Source: Chitinophaga tropicalis
Lineage (GTDB): Bacteria > Bacteroidota > Bacteroidia > Chitinophagales > Chitinophagaceae
Length of the DNA: 64,000 bases
Direction: 5' to 3'
Assembly (NCBI RefSeq): GCF_009758205.1
Contig: NZ_WRXN01000006.1
Location: 124,001-188,000, forward strand
Shown: positions 51,505 to 59,264 of the stretch, piece by piece
How the letters are laid out: each line of letters starts with the position of its first letter
Position numbering within the stretch: position 1 is the stretch's first letter
Program-made: the position numbers and the translations under genes
Notes under the pieces: generated by a model
Told to the model about the DNA's origin: nothing
Seen by the model: only the letters and a program-made list of their open reading frames with translations
Databases searched by the model: none

Positions 51505-51849
51505 ATGAAAAAAGCACGAATCGTTTTAAGTGTATTAGCCTTGTGTTCCATATTGGGGGGAATCCTGGCATTCAAAAGCGGCCGCAGGGGGCTTAGCAAC
51601 CTGTTTTCCACTACATCGGGAAACTTTACACAGAACGGGGCATCGAAGTGGATCACATATGCCACTTATGCGCCTTACCGGACCTTTGCAACAGACATTA
51701 CCCAAAGCACTACAATTCCGCCTATGTCTGTATATACGTTAACCACACAGGTCTGGACCACTATTGGAGGGCTGCCTTTCTTTTACACTGTTGTTACAGG
51801 CTCACGTTACCCCATTGCGTTACCCATTTATGATGATGAAGATCAGTGA
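51505..51849 (+). CDS. Small exported protein
   Basis: A 114-residue protein with an N-terminal signal or anchor helix (KARIVLSVLALCSILGGILAF) and a Thr/Tyr-rich mature part (YATYAPYRTFATDITQSTT). No domain recognised. Layout and composition resemble the small protein at 31208, so they may belong to the same broad family of short Bacteroidota exported proteins. Its stop overlaps that of the convergent peptidase gene by 7 nt with no terminator visible between. Confidence 0.6.
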   Translation: MKKARIVLSVLALCSILGGILAFKSGRRGLSNLFSTTSGNFTQNGASKWITYATYAPYRTFATDITQSTTIPPMSVYTLTTQVWTTIGGLPFFYTVVTGSRYPIALPIYDDEDQ

Positions 51850-54029
51850 GCCTTCATCCAGTCCGGCAGCGGCTTATTCTTCAGATAATGATCAAAGAAT
51901 GCCTGCTGCCGGATCTCAAAGTCCAGTTTATTTACATCACTGAACAGTACATGCCCTTCATCCTTATACTGGATCAGCCATACGGGCTTTTGCAACCGGC
52001 GTAATGCCGTGAACAACTCAATGGACTGTGCTACAGGCACCGAATTATCATTCTCGTTATGCATAAGCAGCAGCGGGGTATTTATTTTATGCGCATGCAG
52101 TACGGGGGAGTTTTCTATATATAATGCAGGATTTTCCCAAGGCAGCGCTCCCATGTTATTTTGCCCCTTTTCATATAACGCCTGCATAGCAGTACCTGTT
52201 TGTTTACGGATGCTGCCGTACCCGCTAAAAAAATCAGATGGCCCTGCAGATGATTGTGCGGCTTTGAACAGGTTGGTGCAGGTTACCAGGTAATTAGTGA
52301 CATATCCTCCAAAGCTATGGCCCTGTAATCCCATATGTTCTTTATCTACCCAGGGGAAAGCAGATAAATACTCCGCCGCCCTGATAACGGCTTTTGCCGC
52401 GCTGGGGCCGGGATAGCCTTTTTCAGTAATAATATCAGGAATGAATACTATGTACCCGTTACTGACGTACCAGGGTATATTCAGATCTCCGGCGCCTGGC
52501 TGGGGCAGGAGGTACCGGTGTAGTCCATCACTGCTTTTTTCATAGTAGTGGAAAATAACGGGATATTGTCTGGTGCTGTCAAAGTTTTCCGGTTTGTAGA
52601 GCAGACCTTCTTTTGTCAATTCTACGGTAAGCCAGTTGTAGCCTGCCTGGGGTTGAAAGTTTGTAACGGGTTTAAAAGAAATAAGATCAGTAGTGAGAAA
52701 GAGATTGGGCGCTGCGCCTGCATTCATTCGCTGTACAAGATAAACAGCGGTGTTCCGTGCTTTTACCGGCTTGTACTGGTCTAACGGGAAGCGGGGAATG
52801 TAATAAAGAAAGGCATCCATTACCGGCTTTTTTCTTTTTAGGTCCCGGAAGCCGTTCTGTTTGTTCCTGTTATTCAGTGTAACCAGTATACCGGGAAATA
52901 AGGGCCAGCTGCTATACCCCTGCGCAAGATGGGCAGACTGTTTTTTGCCTTCCGGATCTACCTTCCAGAGGTCATTTGCGGTATAAATGTACAGGTCATT
53001 ATCCTTCCATTCCGCATTTCCCTTTACCAGTTTGCGGGTGCGCCCGGACGCAATGCTATAGCTGTAATAGCATGCAGCAGTAGTGTTGTACCAGGTAATG
53101 AACCTGGCATCGGGAGATATAACAGCATGCAGCAGCAAGCCTGCTTTATTTTGAGCGATCACCTTTTGCTGGCCTGTATATGTGTCAAACAGGTAGAGTG
53201 CGGAAGTAACCGTTTTGTTCCAGTAGTATTCCTGGCTGTTCAGAACGTTTTGTAAAAGAATGTACCGTCCGCCGTTTTGATAGCAAACCTCGGTGCTGCT
53301 GTCTGTTACAGGACGTAGTGAGTTGCCCGGGATATTAAATATGACAGTCTGCTGCCGTGGAGGGATGGATTGGAGATAGGACTGTTTATAGTGCCGTACT
53401 TTTACCCGTTCATTGCCCTGTTGTTGTTGTACCGGCAACTGGAAAGTGATATAACTTCCATCGTTACTGATATTCGGTATACCGGTGGCGGGAGCATATA
53501 TATTTGCAGCAGCGCTCATACCGGGGTGGAAATACCTGAGTGTATCATTTGCAATGAAAACAAGCTGTGCGCCTGTGAATACTAATTGCTGAATATTACT
53601 GGCCGGGATGTGGAATTGTTTGCGGGTAGAGAGTTCTGTCCATTGTAATGCGTTACCGGATTGAGTGATCAGTATGTTATCCCGTGCCGTGTAATACTTT
53701 ACTTCACGTATATAGTTTGTGTCTGTACCCAGCAGTACCAGCGTATCGCCCGGAAGCTGGAACAGGCAGTATTTACCGGAAAAAACGGGATTAAATGCAT
53801 GAGGGAAGGTTTGTATCTTATTTCCTGTCTGTACTATTAGTGTATCTCCCCCGGCCGGAGTACCATACCGGTAACAAACGGTCTGTCCATCATCGCTGAT
53901 AGTGTAGTCAGCGTATAGTCTTATCCAATATTTGTAGCTCTCATTATCCACCAGCTTTTTCTGCGGTAAGGCAGGCAGGTAGAAATAGAGATACGGGATA
54001 ACCAACAATAGTTTTGACGCGGTTAACAC
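51843..54029 (-). CDS. S9-family (prolyl oligopeptidase-type) peptidase
   Basis: A 728-residue serine peptidase with an N-terminal beta-propeller-like region and a C-terminal alpha/beta-hydrolase domain. The triad is visible: Ser572 (GLQGHSFGGYV), Asp661 (NENDNSVP) and His693 (DEGHVLF). The N-terminus (SKLLLVIPYLYFYLPALP) is a hydrophobic signal or anchor, so the enzyme is exported. The first codon used here is GTG, and no better upstream start is visible. It cleaves peptides, usually after Pro or Ala. It is convergent with the SusCD unit and may process material imported by it. Confidence 0.88.
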   Translation of the reverse strand: MLTASKLLLVIPYLYFYLPALPQKKLVDNESYKYWIRLYADYTISDDGQTVCYRYGTPAGGDTLIVQTGNKIQTFPHAFNPVFSGKYCLFQLPGDTLVLLGTDTNYIREVKYYTARDNILITQSGNALQWTELSTRKQFHIPASNIQQLVFTGAQLVFIANDTLRYFHPGMSAAANIYAPATGIPNISNDGSYITFQLPVQQQQGNERVKVRHYKQSYLQSIPPRQQTVIFNIPGNSLRPVTDSSTEVCYQNGGRYILLQNVLNSQEYYWNKTVTSALYLFDTYTGQQKVIAQNKAGLLLHAVISPDARFITWYNTTAACYYSYSIASGRTRKLVKGNAEWKDNDLYIYTANDLWKVDPEGKKQSAHLAQGYSSWPLFPGILVTLNNRNKQNGFRDLKRKKPVMDAFLYYIPRFPLDQYKPVKARNTAVYLVQRMNAGAAPNLFLTTDLISFKPVTNFQPQAGYNWLTVELTKEGLLYKPENFDSTRQYPVIFHYYEKSSDGLHRYLLPQPGAGDLNIPWYVSNGYIVFIPDIITEKGYPGPSAAKAVIRAAEYLSAFPWVDKEHMGLQGHSFGGYVTNYLVTCTNLFKAAQSSAGPSDFFSGYGSIRKQTGTAMQALYEKGQNNMGALPWENPALYIENSPVLHAHKINTPLLLMHNENDNSVPVAQSIELFTALRRLQKPVWLIQYKDEGHVLFSDVNKLDFEIRQQAFFDHYLKNKPLPDWMKAH

Positions 54030-54193
54030 AGTTGTGGTGTTTTATACTACTTAAATGATGCTATAAAAAATCAGTCCCGTCGTATGCGGGCGCCCCTCTT
54101 TGAAAAAATCAGATTGTTACACTACCATTAATTTAGCATTTAAATGTGGTATTTACTAAGTTTGGGAATTATTCGCTATCTCCTAACTAACAT

Positions 54194-55669
54194 ATGTACC
54201 CGCTGTTTAAATTCCTGCATATGATGAGAATGCAAAAACATTACAGATACTTCTGTCTGGCAGGGTTCACTATGCTGATCCAGTTTACCATCTTCAAATA
54301 TTTTTATCCCTTTCCTAATTTTATGCAGGATTCTTATAATTACCTGCGTAGTGCTTATGAAAACATAGATGCAAATTTGTGGCCGGTGGGGTATTCAAAA
54401 CTGATCCGCTTTGTTGGGTTCTTCACACATTCAGCTACCGTATTGGTATTTGTACAGTATTTCTTTTATCACCTGTGTGCATTGTACTTTTTCTTTACAG
54501 TACTGGACCTTCGGGAAACCAGCCGGTGGGTACGGGGAATCATATTTGCTTTCCTGTTCCTCAATCCGGCTATACTTTATTTAAGCAATTATATTACGAG
54601 TGACGTATATTTTATTGGCATTAGCCTGGTATGGATCTCACAGCTGTTCAGACTGGTATATGAGCCCAGCCGCTGGTTGCTGCTTGCGCATTTAGTAGTG
54701 CTCATACTGGCATATACGGTAAGGTATCATGCCTTGATCTATCCGCTTATCAGTGTAACGGCGCTTGTTTTCTGCCAGTTCTCTGTGAGAGTAAAAGTGG
54801 GGAGTATCCTGCTGATCATTGCACTGATTGCGGGATTTATGTTCTATACTACTTCCCAGACAGAAAAAGTAATGGGTACCCGGCAGTTCTCTGCTTTCAG
54901 CGGATGGCAAATGGCTAATAATGCAGTATATGCATATGCGCATATGCCCGAGCGCCCGCCATTGAAAGTTCCTGAACGTTTTGGTGCTGTACATCATAGG
55001 GTAACTGCCTATCTTGACTCATTGCAGCATATCCCTATGGCCCGGCGGCCTGACGGCCCGCTAATGGCATTTTACCTTTGGGATCCTTATTCTCCTTTGC
55101 AGCCCGTGGCGGGAGCTGTAAATATTGCAGATAATAAAGTGCATTTGCAGCAAATGGCGGCGGTAGCTTCTTTGTATAATGATTATGGTAAGTACCTGAT
55201 CAGTGAATATCCCTGGGCTTATTTCAGGTATTACCTGTTGCCGAATTTTTTCCAGTATGCTTATCCTCCTTCTGAAAACCTGGTGGTATATAATGATGGC
55301 AGGGATACTGTTTGGCGGGTAGCGCAATCCTGGTTTCACTATTCTGCCAATAAGGTTTTTACCCGTTCTGATACAAAGGAAATGGCATTGTTTGGTTATT
55401 ATCCTTTGTTAATGGTGTTGATCATCTTTTTATTTGTGTCAGGATGGATAGCATATTATGTAGTAGGTGGTCCCTCTTTTGCTGAGCTGCGTTTCAGGTA
55501 TGCACTGAGGCTAGGTACGTTCTACTGGATTGTACATTATGGTTTCAGTGTACTGGCTTCGCCGGTGGTTTTGAGGTATCAGTTGTTCAATATGATATTG
55601 GGAGTAACATTTGGAGTACTGCTTTGGGAACTTGTTCTCCGTTCGCTATTCGCAAACAGAGAACAATAA
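54194..55669 (+). CDS. GT-C-type multi-pass membrane protein, paralogue 1
   Basis: A 491-residue membrane protein with about ten to twelve helices. The first periplasmic loop contains PFPNFMQDSYNYLRSAYENI, with an acidic residue at the position typical of GT-C glycosyltransferases (PMT/ArnT type), and a long loop near residues 240-350 faces the periplasm. The paralogue at 62279 shares NxWP(V/I)GYS, QFSAFGGWQ-like and FSVLASP(V/I)VLRYQ. It would transfer sugars from polyprenyl phosphates if it is a GT-C, but catalysis is inferred. It converges with the RteC-like gene (9 nt between stops). Confidence 0.7.
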   Translation: MYPLFKFLHMMRMQKHYRYFCLAGFTMLIQFTIFKYFYPFPNFMQDSYNYLRSAYENIDANLWPVGYSKLIRFVGFFTHSATVLVFVQYFFYHLCALYFFFTVLDLRETSRWVRGIIFAFLFLNPAILYLSNYITSDVYFIGISLVWISQLFRLVYEPSRWLLLAHLVVLILAYTVRYHALIYPLISVTALVFCQFSVRVKVGSILLIIALIAGFMFYTTSQTEKVMGTRQFSAFSGWQMANNAVYAYAHMPERPPLKVPERFGAVHHRVTAYLDSLQHIPMARRPDGPLMAFYLWDPYSPLQPVAGAVNIADNKVHLQQMAAVASLYNDYGKYLISEYPWAYFRYYLLPNFFQYAYPPSENLVVYNDGRDTVWRVAQSWFHYSANKVFTRSDTKEMALFGYYPLLMVLIIFLFVSGWIAYYVVGGPSFAELRFRYALRLGTFYWIVHYGFSVLASPVVLRYQLFNMILGVTFGVLLWELVLRSLFANREQ

Positions 55670-55678
55670 AAGGATTAA

Positions 55679-56554
55679 TTATTCGCTCAACGCTTCTTTT
55701 ATTAACCATTCAACCAGCATCTTATTGATCGTTTTCTCCTTACCATCAAAAGCCATATCCGGTACAATAACCTGTTCTTCCAGGTCATTTAATATATTCC
55801 CGATAGTATGCAATCTATCAACATCATCTTCGCATGAATCCAGTATTGTAATAATATGTTGCTGCATATAACGGAAGAATTCCGGTGTGTTGAAATTCAT
55901 GCATAACAGGTAATTCCGCAAATCATCCGCACACAATATCTCTGTGCCTGTCTTCCAGAGGTCCATCATCATATCAATAAAGAGACCGATATAGTCAACC
56001 TGCTGGTAGGTAAGGGTATTAACAGTTTCAGCCTGCAGTTCATTGAACATATCCAGGACCATCATTTTCATAGGCATGACTTCCGGCTCTGCATGCTGCA
56101 GCCAGGTATGAATGATCATACATTCCGTCTCCATATCTTTCCTTTCATGTTCCCGGTAAGTAAGTGGTATTATACGGTCATGTATAAAATAATCATGATA
56201 ATCTGTATACATATGCCTGAGCAATTGCAGTAATTGCACACAGATATCCAGTTTCATATCCGGATAAGGATTATAATCATCTGCACGCGGGTCCTGTAAC
56301 CCCTGCATATAGCTGAGCGGCAGCATATCTGCCAATGAGGCTATCCGATGCTGACAATGGCGGATATACCGGTGAAGAACATCATCATTCTTTATTGAGA
56401 CCATGCATTCATCAAGGGCAATATAGAAGTTCTCAATGGCGGTTTCTGCCTGTAAATAATAGTGTCTGTGTTCTGCGTCTGTCTGCCAGTCTTCGCATCC
56501 GAACATCGCCTGCACAGCTCCTGTAAGCTGCTGAAGCGGCAATATTGTTCTCAT
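55679..56554 (-). CDS. RteC-like family protein, short paralogue
   Basis: A 291-residue helical protein homologous to the N-terminal part of the protein at 36043 (LPLQQL, ALDECMVSI, and DxxxLRNYLLCMNFNTPEFFRY against QLRNLLISFNLNSTAFYDY). It lacks the C-terminal RteC-like HTH region and stops about 110 residues short. The start at 56554 (MRTILPLQQL) matches the paralogue; a Met two codons earlier is also possible. Function unknown. It may be a partner or antagonist of the full-length form, or simply a separate subfamily. Confidence 0.65.
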   Translation of the reverse strand: MRTILPLQQLTGAVQAMFGCEDWQTDAEHRHYYLQAETAIENFYIALDECMVSIKNDDVLHRYIRHCQHRIASLADMLPLSYMQGLQDPRADDYNPYPDMKLDICVQLLQLLRHMYTDYHDYFIHDRIIPLTYREHERKDMETECMIIHTWLQHAEPEVMPMKMMVLDMFNELQAETVNTLTYQQVDYIGLFIDMMMDLWKTGTEILCADDLRNYLLCMNFNTPEFFRYMQQHIITILDSCEDDVDRLHTIGNILNDLEEQVIVPDMAFDGKEKTINKMLVEWLIKEALSE

Positions 56555-56684
56555 TTGCATTACTTCATTTATTAAGGGCTACAAAATTCACATTGCAAGA
56601 TTACCGGCAAGTTTAACCCCTGTCGGTAATCCTCAGTAAATTACTAATTTTTTTAGCAAAAATGATATTTGTAATAATATTTTT

Positions 56685-57353
56685 TTAAGATACGGATATA
56701 TCCACAATGGATATGATCTCCTGTTCCAGCTTCTGACCGTCATTAAAAAAAGACAGGTGCAGAAACAGGAGTAATGGGTGTTTTCCTCCATTCAGCTTTA
56801 CAGTAGCCGTCATTTTCCCTGTAAGCGTATCGTTCAGGGGTATGGCTTCAGTAGCATGCCATTTCATCAGGAAGTTCCGCTTGTTGAAATCTAATGCTGC
56901 AGCCGCAGTAGTGATCTTAAAATGAGTAGCGGGAAGTGGAGCTATGACCTGTGCCTGCGGGTTAAAGGGAGTGAATGTAACCTGCAGACTGCCGGTTTTC
57001 CTCTTAATGGTAGTGTAGTAATTTACCCGGAATATCTTTTCGAAAGGAGTACCATAATTAAATTCCACTCCTTTTAACAGATGGAGGTCGCTGTATAGTA
57101 GCTGACGTTCTCCGAGAATGTGAGAGGTATCGGTCTTAAGCACCTGCAGCAGTACCTTTACAAGTGCTGAGTACCTTTTTCTGTCACGGGTACGGGTTAT
57201 AATGCTTTCCATGACCTGGCGGAGTAAAAGAGCGCCCTGACCGGCGACCGAAAATTCCTGCCAATGTTTTCGGGTACCTTCAAAAATGGGATCGTTATGC
57301 AGTCTCTCGGCTGCATGGCCTCTCTGTTTCTTTACCAGCTGATGTCTTCTCAT
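56685..57353 (-). CDS. Hypothetical protein
   Basis: A 222-residue basic protein, no signal peptide. The N-terminus is rich in Arg/Lys/His/Gln (MRRHQLVKKQRGHAAERLHN). The C-terminal half is beta-rich (LTGKMTATVKLNGGKHPLLL). It is divergent from the gene at 57759, and both begin with an Arg/Lys-rich segment followed by a predicted beta-sandwich-like tail; they may be distantly related. I cannot assign a family. Confidence 0.55.
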   Translation of the reverse strand: MRRHQLVKKQRGHAAERLHNDPIFEGTRKHWQEFSVAGQGALLLRQVMESIITRTRDRKRYSALVKVLLQVLKTDTSHILGERQLLYSDLHLLKGVEFNYGTPFEKIFRVNYYTTIKRKTGSLQVTFTPFNPQAQVIAPLPATHFKITTAAAALDFNKRNFLMKWHATEAIPLNDTLTGKMTATVKLNGGKHPLLLFLHLSFFNDGQKLEQEIISIVDISVS

Positions 57354-57758
57354 TGTGATTGTCTTTAATTGTTACGGGAATCGGGGAATTGATCGGGGAT
57401 GTTTTGGCGTGGCCGGCTATACCGTAACGTATGACATTAGTTTTCATAAAATTTGTTTTTATAGTTATTAAATGAAAGGAAAATTTTTTCGGGAATTAAT
57501 GAGTACGCTAATTAAACTGTGTGGGGTTACAGTTTTCCGGATATTCGTCCGCAGGATATTATGGATATTCGTAGACTCATTAGAGGTATAATGGATTAAC
57601 CATTTCGACGAAGATAAGTAAAAAGAAAATAAGAAATTATTCCAAAAAAGCTTTTGTCTGAGATCTGCAAAAAGAACCAAACAACAGCCCTCTTTACCGT
57701 TCATCATACATTCACCTTGTCACCAAATAACGTTCACCTGTTCATCATCCAGTAATGC
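57354..57758. other. AT-rich divergent intergenic region
   Basis: About 400 bp between two divergent hypothetical genes, noticeably AT-rich from 57430 onward. It should hold promoters for both but I could not fix a clear -7 box. A 79-residue frame on the minus strand (57468-57707) has no start context or known similarity and is not called. Confidence 0.4.
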
Positions 57759-58463
57759 GTGGCGGCAGAAAAAAACCGTCCTAACATTGCACTGTCGATC
57801 AACGGTAATGAGGCTGCATCCGAAGCAATGGAGAGATGCCTGTTGTTTCACTCATCACCGGGATTACATTTCTTTAAAAATAAAAATTTAAACACATTGG
57901 CTAGAAACATAAAGAACCCTTTATTACAAGGGATATCAGGTACCCTGGGAAGACTTCTGACCCTTACCCAACGCCCATCAGGTAAAACGGTGCTGGGCAT
58001 TAAGCGGGGAAAAAGCAAAAAGAAGCTCTCTGACAAGCAGATTGCCATCCAGGAACAATTTAAACTGGCTGTTATATATGCAAAAGCCGCGCTCGAGGAC
58101 CCTATACTGCAGCCCTTTTATGAGAAGTTTGCAGGTCCCGATCAAAGCGCTTATAATATGGCCTTTGCAGATGCGATGAAGCCTCCGGAGATCAGGGACG
58201 TTTCAACTGTTAATTACCTGGGCCGGGTGGGTGATACCATCATCATCCGTGCAATTGACGCTTTCAAGGTAGTAGCAGTAAAGGTTGCTATACGGACGGC
58301 AGTTGGCGATCTTATCGAAGAAGGTAATGCAGTACTGCAAGTGAACGGCCTGGATTGGTTATACACTGCTACTGTGGCGAATGAAGAACTGCCTGGCAGT
58401 AAGATCAAAGTAACGGCTACTGATACGCCGGCAAACGCAACTATCAAAGAGATCATCATCTGA
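57759..58463 (+). CDS. Hypothetical protein, GTG start
   Basis: A 234-residue protein. The C-terminal 90 residues form a predicted beta-sandwich (FKVVAVKVAIRTAVGDLIEE, LDWLYTATVANEELPGSKI). It starts with GTG at 57759. An ATG at 57755 in another frame reads MRGGRKKPS before a stop, and an A7 run at 57769-57775 could join the two frames if one base were missing. This suggests either a true GTG start or an indel near the start. No family recognised. Confidence 0.55.
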   Translation: MAAEKNRPNIALSINGNEAASEAMERCLLFHSSPGLHFFKNKNLNTLARNIKNPLLQGISGTLGRLLTLTQRPSGKTVLGIKRGKSKKKLSDKQIAIQEQFKLAVIYAKAALEDPILQPFYEKFAGPDQSAYNMAFADAMKPPEIRDVSTVNYLGRVGDTIIIRAIDAFKVVAVKVAIRTAVGDLIEEGNAVLQVNGLDWLYTATVANEELPGSKIKVTATDTPANATIKEIII

Positions 58464-58490
58464 ACCTGATTGGGATTTTTGAGTTGCTTC

Positions 58491-58519
58491 AGCCTCCTGT
58501 TTTTACAGGGGGCTTTTTT
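58491..58519. terminator. Terminator between the hypothetical gene and the sigma factor
   Basis: AGCCTCCTGT (58491-58500) and ACAGGGGGCT (58505-58514), one G-T wobble, loop TTTT, then T6. It ends the + strand gene at 58463 and touches the stop codon of the minus-strand sigma gene. Confidence 0.8.
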
Positions 58520-59036
58520 AGTGCATGCAATTTCTCAGTTTCTTCATGCCCCTTGCCAGGTGCGTTTTCAGGGTTTCATAATTCACGCCCATCGTTATTG
58601 CCGCATCATTATAAGACAGGTCTTCGCAATGTACTTTCTGTACTGCCAGCTGCTGATGGCCTGATAACCGGGCATAAGCCTGCTGTACTTTCTCTATCAC
58701 CTCTTCTGCCGGAGCATATTCCGGTGTAGTCACCGTAATTACATATTCTTCATACTTCCTGCGCTGCTTTTGCTCTTCCCTGAAGTGGTTGTTACATTTA
58801 TTATGCACCATTGTCTGCAGGTAGGAAGACAGGGAAGTCCTGATCTGCCGGTATGTTTTATTTTCCCAGAAATACAGAAATACGTCCTGTACCAGGTCTT
58901 TTGCGAGGCATTCATCGTCCACTATGCTCAGCGCCTTGCGAAAAGATAGCGGATAGTAGTGGTTATATACCTGTTCAAAAGCACCCGGTTGTTCTTCCTG
59001 TAGAGCCTTTAATAATATTTCAGCGGGATAAGACAT
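58518..59036 (-). CDS. ECF RNA polymerase sigma factor without adjacent FecR
   Basis: A 172-residue ECF sigma factor: region 2 (DECLAKDLVQDVFLYFWENK) and region 4 (LSYNDAAITMGVNYETLKTHLARGM). Unlike the FecI-like factor at 46288, it has no FecR gene beside it; it converges with an unknown gene and is divergent from the GH2 at 59265. Its regulon and anti-sigma partner are not evident. Control of the adjacent GH2 is possible. Confidence 0.9.
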   Translation of the reverse strand: MSYPAEILLKALQEEQPGAFEQVYNHYYPLSFRKALSIVDDECLAKDLVQDVFLYFWENKTYRQIRTSLSSYLQTMVHNKCNNHFREEQKQRRKYEEYVITVTTPEYAPAEEVIEKVQQAYARLSGHQQLAVQKVHCEDLSYNDAAITMGVNYETLKTHLARGMKKLRNCMH

Positions 59037-59264
59037 GAGATTTTCTTAAATTTTGTAAAAACCTGTCCCCGGTTTTACGGGTTCTTACCTCAATTAACCG
59101 GAGGTATATCTAAAGTGTCCCTGTTAACCGGATAGTCCCAAGCCAGGACAGGAAATATTCATGCAGGTATATTACCAGACCCGGAGAAGTGTTACTTGTA
59201 AGGATGCGATAGCTAAGACCCTCAGCGTTGCCGGAATCTTATAATTTACTGTAATTCAATAGAT

